Source of the DNA: Lachnospiraceae bacterium
GTDB lineage: Bacteria > Bacillota > Clostridia > Lachnospirales > Lachnospiraceae
DNA length: 5,756 bases
Reading direction: 5' to 3'
Assembly: GCA_900769175.1 (NCBI GenBank)
Contig: CAAGFP010000039.1
Location: forward strand, 1-5,756
In this document: piece after piece, positions 5,734-5,756 of the stretch
Position numbering within the stretch: position 1 is the stretch's first letter
How the letters are laid out: every line of letters starts with the position of its first letter
The notes under the pieces: model-generated
Told to the model about the DNA's origin: nothing
Databases searched by the model: none
Seen by the model: the letters and a program-made list of their open reading frames with translations, nothing else
Made by a program: the position numbers and the translations under genes

Positions 5734-5756
5734 AGATCGGAAGAGCACACGTCTGA
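5734..5756. other. Illumina TruSeq adapter remnant at the contig end (not genomic)
   Basis: The terminal 23 bases begin AGATCGGAAGAGC and continue CACACGTCTGA. This matches the standard Illumina TruSeq read adapter, including the A from A-tailing at 5734. The glyA reading frame matches GlyA proteins up to codon 5733-5731 and stops matching exactly at the adapter boundary. These bases should be trimmed and nothing inside them annotated. Confidence 0.98.

Noticed and set aside
5734..5756. Unusual N-terminus MLFRS on GlyA as a biological variant or fusion
   Set aside because: It is the translation of Illumina adapter sequence, and the start codon itself lies inside the adapter.

Overview
The window reads as a stretch of chromosome from a Clostridia-type Firmicute, most likely a member of the Lachnospiraceae or a close relative. 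The reasons are moderately AT-rich DNA, strong AAAGGAG/AGGAGG ribosome binding sites, a DegV protein, a parvulin-like lipoprotein next to glyA, and purine synthesis finished by a PurO-type IMP cyclohydrolase plus a stand-alone AICAR formyltransferase instead of a fused PurH. The taxonomic call is an inference from gene content and protein style.

All seven genes lie on the minus strand, so transcription runs from high to low coordinates. In that order they are: glyA (5' end missing, from 5733 down to 4831), a lipoprotein with a PpiC/parvulin-like domain (4822-3740), a DegV fatty-acid-binding protein (3703-2825), a 94-base spacer with a small hairpin, a PurO-like IMP cyclohydrolase (2727-2011), AICAR formyltransferase (1962-784), azlC (774-61), and the first 24 codons of azlD (74-1), which runs off the left edge. 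Gaps are short (8, 36, 94, 48 and 9 bases, then a 14-base overlap), so most or all of this could be one operon. The 94-base spacer is the only plausible place for a transcription boundary. No gap exceeds 300 bases.

The functional core is one-carbon and purine metabolism. Serine hydroxymethyltransferase loads one-carbon units onto tetrahydrofolate; once oxidised to 10-formyl-THF these feed AICAR formyltransferase, and the cyclohydrolase closes the ring to IMP. AzlCD, a branched-chain amino acid exporter, is translationally coupled downstream. The lipoprotein and DegV protein have no obvious link to this pathway.

The last 23 bases (5734-5756) are not genomic. They match the Illumina TruSeq adapter, left at the contig end, and they create a false start for glyA. 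The other structural curiosity is a triple 13-bp tandem repeat that contains the stop codon of the cyclohydrolase gene. I found no CRISPR array, mobile element, RNA gene or clearly new system; this is mostly an ordinary housekeeping region.
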